A DNA stretch of 62,703 nt from the NCBI RefSeq assembly GCF_036421855.1, contig NZ_JAZGOK010000014.1; one strand, 5' to 3'. The DNA is from Georgenia_B sunbinii (lineage in GTDB: Bacteria > Actinomycetota > Actinomycetes > Actinomycetales > Actinomycetaceae). The translations under genes were made by a program, and so were the position numbers. This document shows, piece after piece, positions 62,597 to 62,703 of this stretch; position 1 is the stretch's first letter, and each line of letters opens with the position of its first letter. Below the pieces are notes generated by a model, which was not told the DNA's origin, ran no database searches, and saw only the letters and a list, made by a program, of their open reading frames with translations.

Positions 62597-62703
62597 GGGT
62601 CTCCCCCCCTCGGGTGGCTACCAGGACGACGGTCCCACGGTTCGGCGGTGACGTCGACCTGGCGGTCCAGGTGACGGCGTGGGGCCCGCAGCCTGGTTGG
62701 CTG
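62597..62703. other. Sequence upstream of DUF1080 to the window edge
   Basis: 107 bases. Apart from the G-rich ribosome-binding site of the DUF1080 gene I see no promoter hexamers or gene here. Confidence 0.4.

Overview
This window comes from a very GC-rich chromosome. GTG starts, ATGA and GTGA gene overlaps, leaderless starts behind TANNNT -10 boxes, and a TIGR03089-family gene all point to an actinomycete. A Micrococcales genus such as Georgenia or Cellulomonas is my guess; no ribosomal or tRNA gene is present to settle it. The sequence has two single-N joins (49822 and 58939), each flanked by exact direct repeats. Both look like assembly artefacts.

From 1 to about 46,000 lies a large surface-polysaccharide island, preceded by the start of a secreted GH3 glycosidase that runs off the left edge. 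It holds many glycosyltransferases, several of them multi-domain fusions. It also holds an ABC-2 O-antigen/teichoic-type exporter pair (5604-7539) in a four-gene overlapping operon with a nucleotide-sugar dehydrogenase, and a second nucleotide-sugar dehydrogenase. Further members are a WecB-type UDP-GlcNAc 2-epimerase, a PglK/MsbA-like ABC flippase, two acyltransferase-3/SGNH proteins, a TupA-like ATP-grasp protein, a membrane-anchored methyltransferase and a DUF6541 membrane protein. Together they could build, modify and export a glycan containing N-acetylhexosaminuronic acid. An accessory patch at 32,665-36,303 interrupts the island; it carries a protein with the LQRxxGNxAV motif typical of actinobacterial eCIS-associated cargo, a DUF2695 protein and a small membrane protein.

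From 47,484 to 62,596 lies a sugar-catabolic region. A ribose-type ABC importer, a Gfo/Idh/MocA dehydrogenase and a TIM-barrel isomerase/epimerase face a divergent ROK repressor. Next to them are a secreted protein of about 2,130 residues (ThuA, soluble PQQ-type sugar dehydrogenase, PKD, CBM6-like, DUF1349-like, Ig-like and FG-GAP-like repeats) and a DUF1080 lipoprotein. This gene set fits uptake and breakdown of 3-keto-glycosides. The 12-mer CTTTTGGTTGAC overlaps a -35 box both upstream of the importer and upstream of the giant protein, suggesting one regulon.

Two repeat systems stand out. (1) An 18-bp tandem unit (GACAAGTCTGCTGTCGSS, encoding DKSAVG/DNPAVG) occurs in four arrays. One is the tail of the exporter ATPase, one a likely 78-codon mini-gene fused by GTGA overlap to the next gene, and two lie just after stop codons. 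(2) A roughly 45-residue repeat with the core YGRxxDxVxVGDWxGDG is shared by four secreted proteins of unrelated catalytic type (GH3, CAP, ThuA/sugar dehydrogenase, and one with no other recognised domain).
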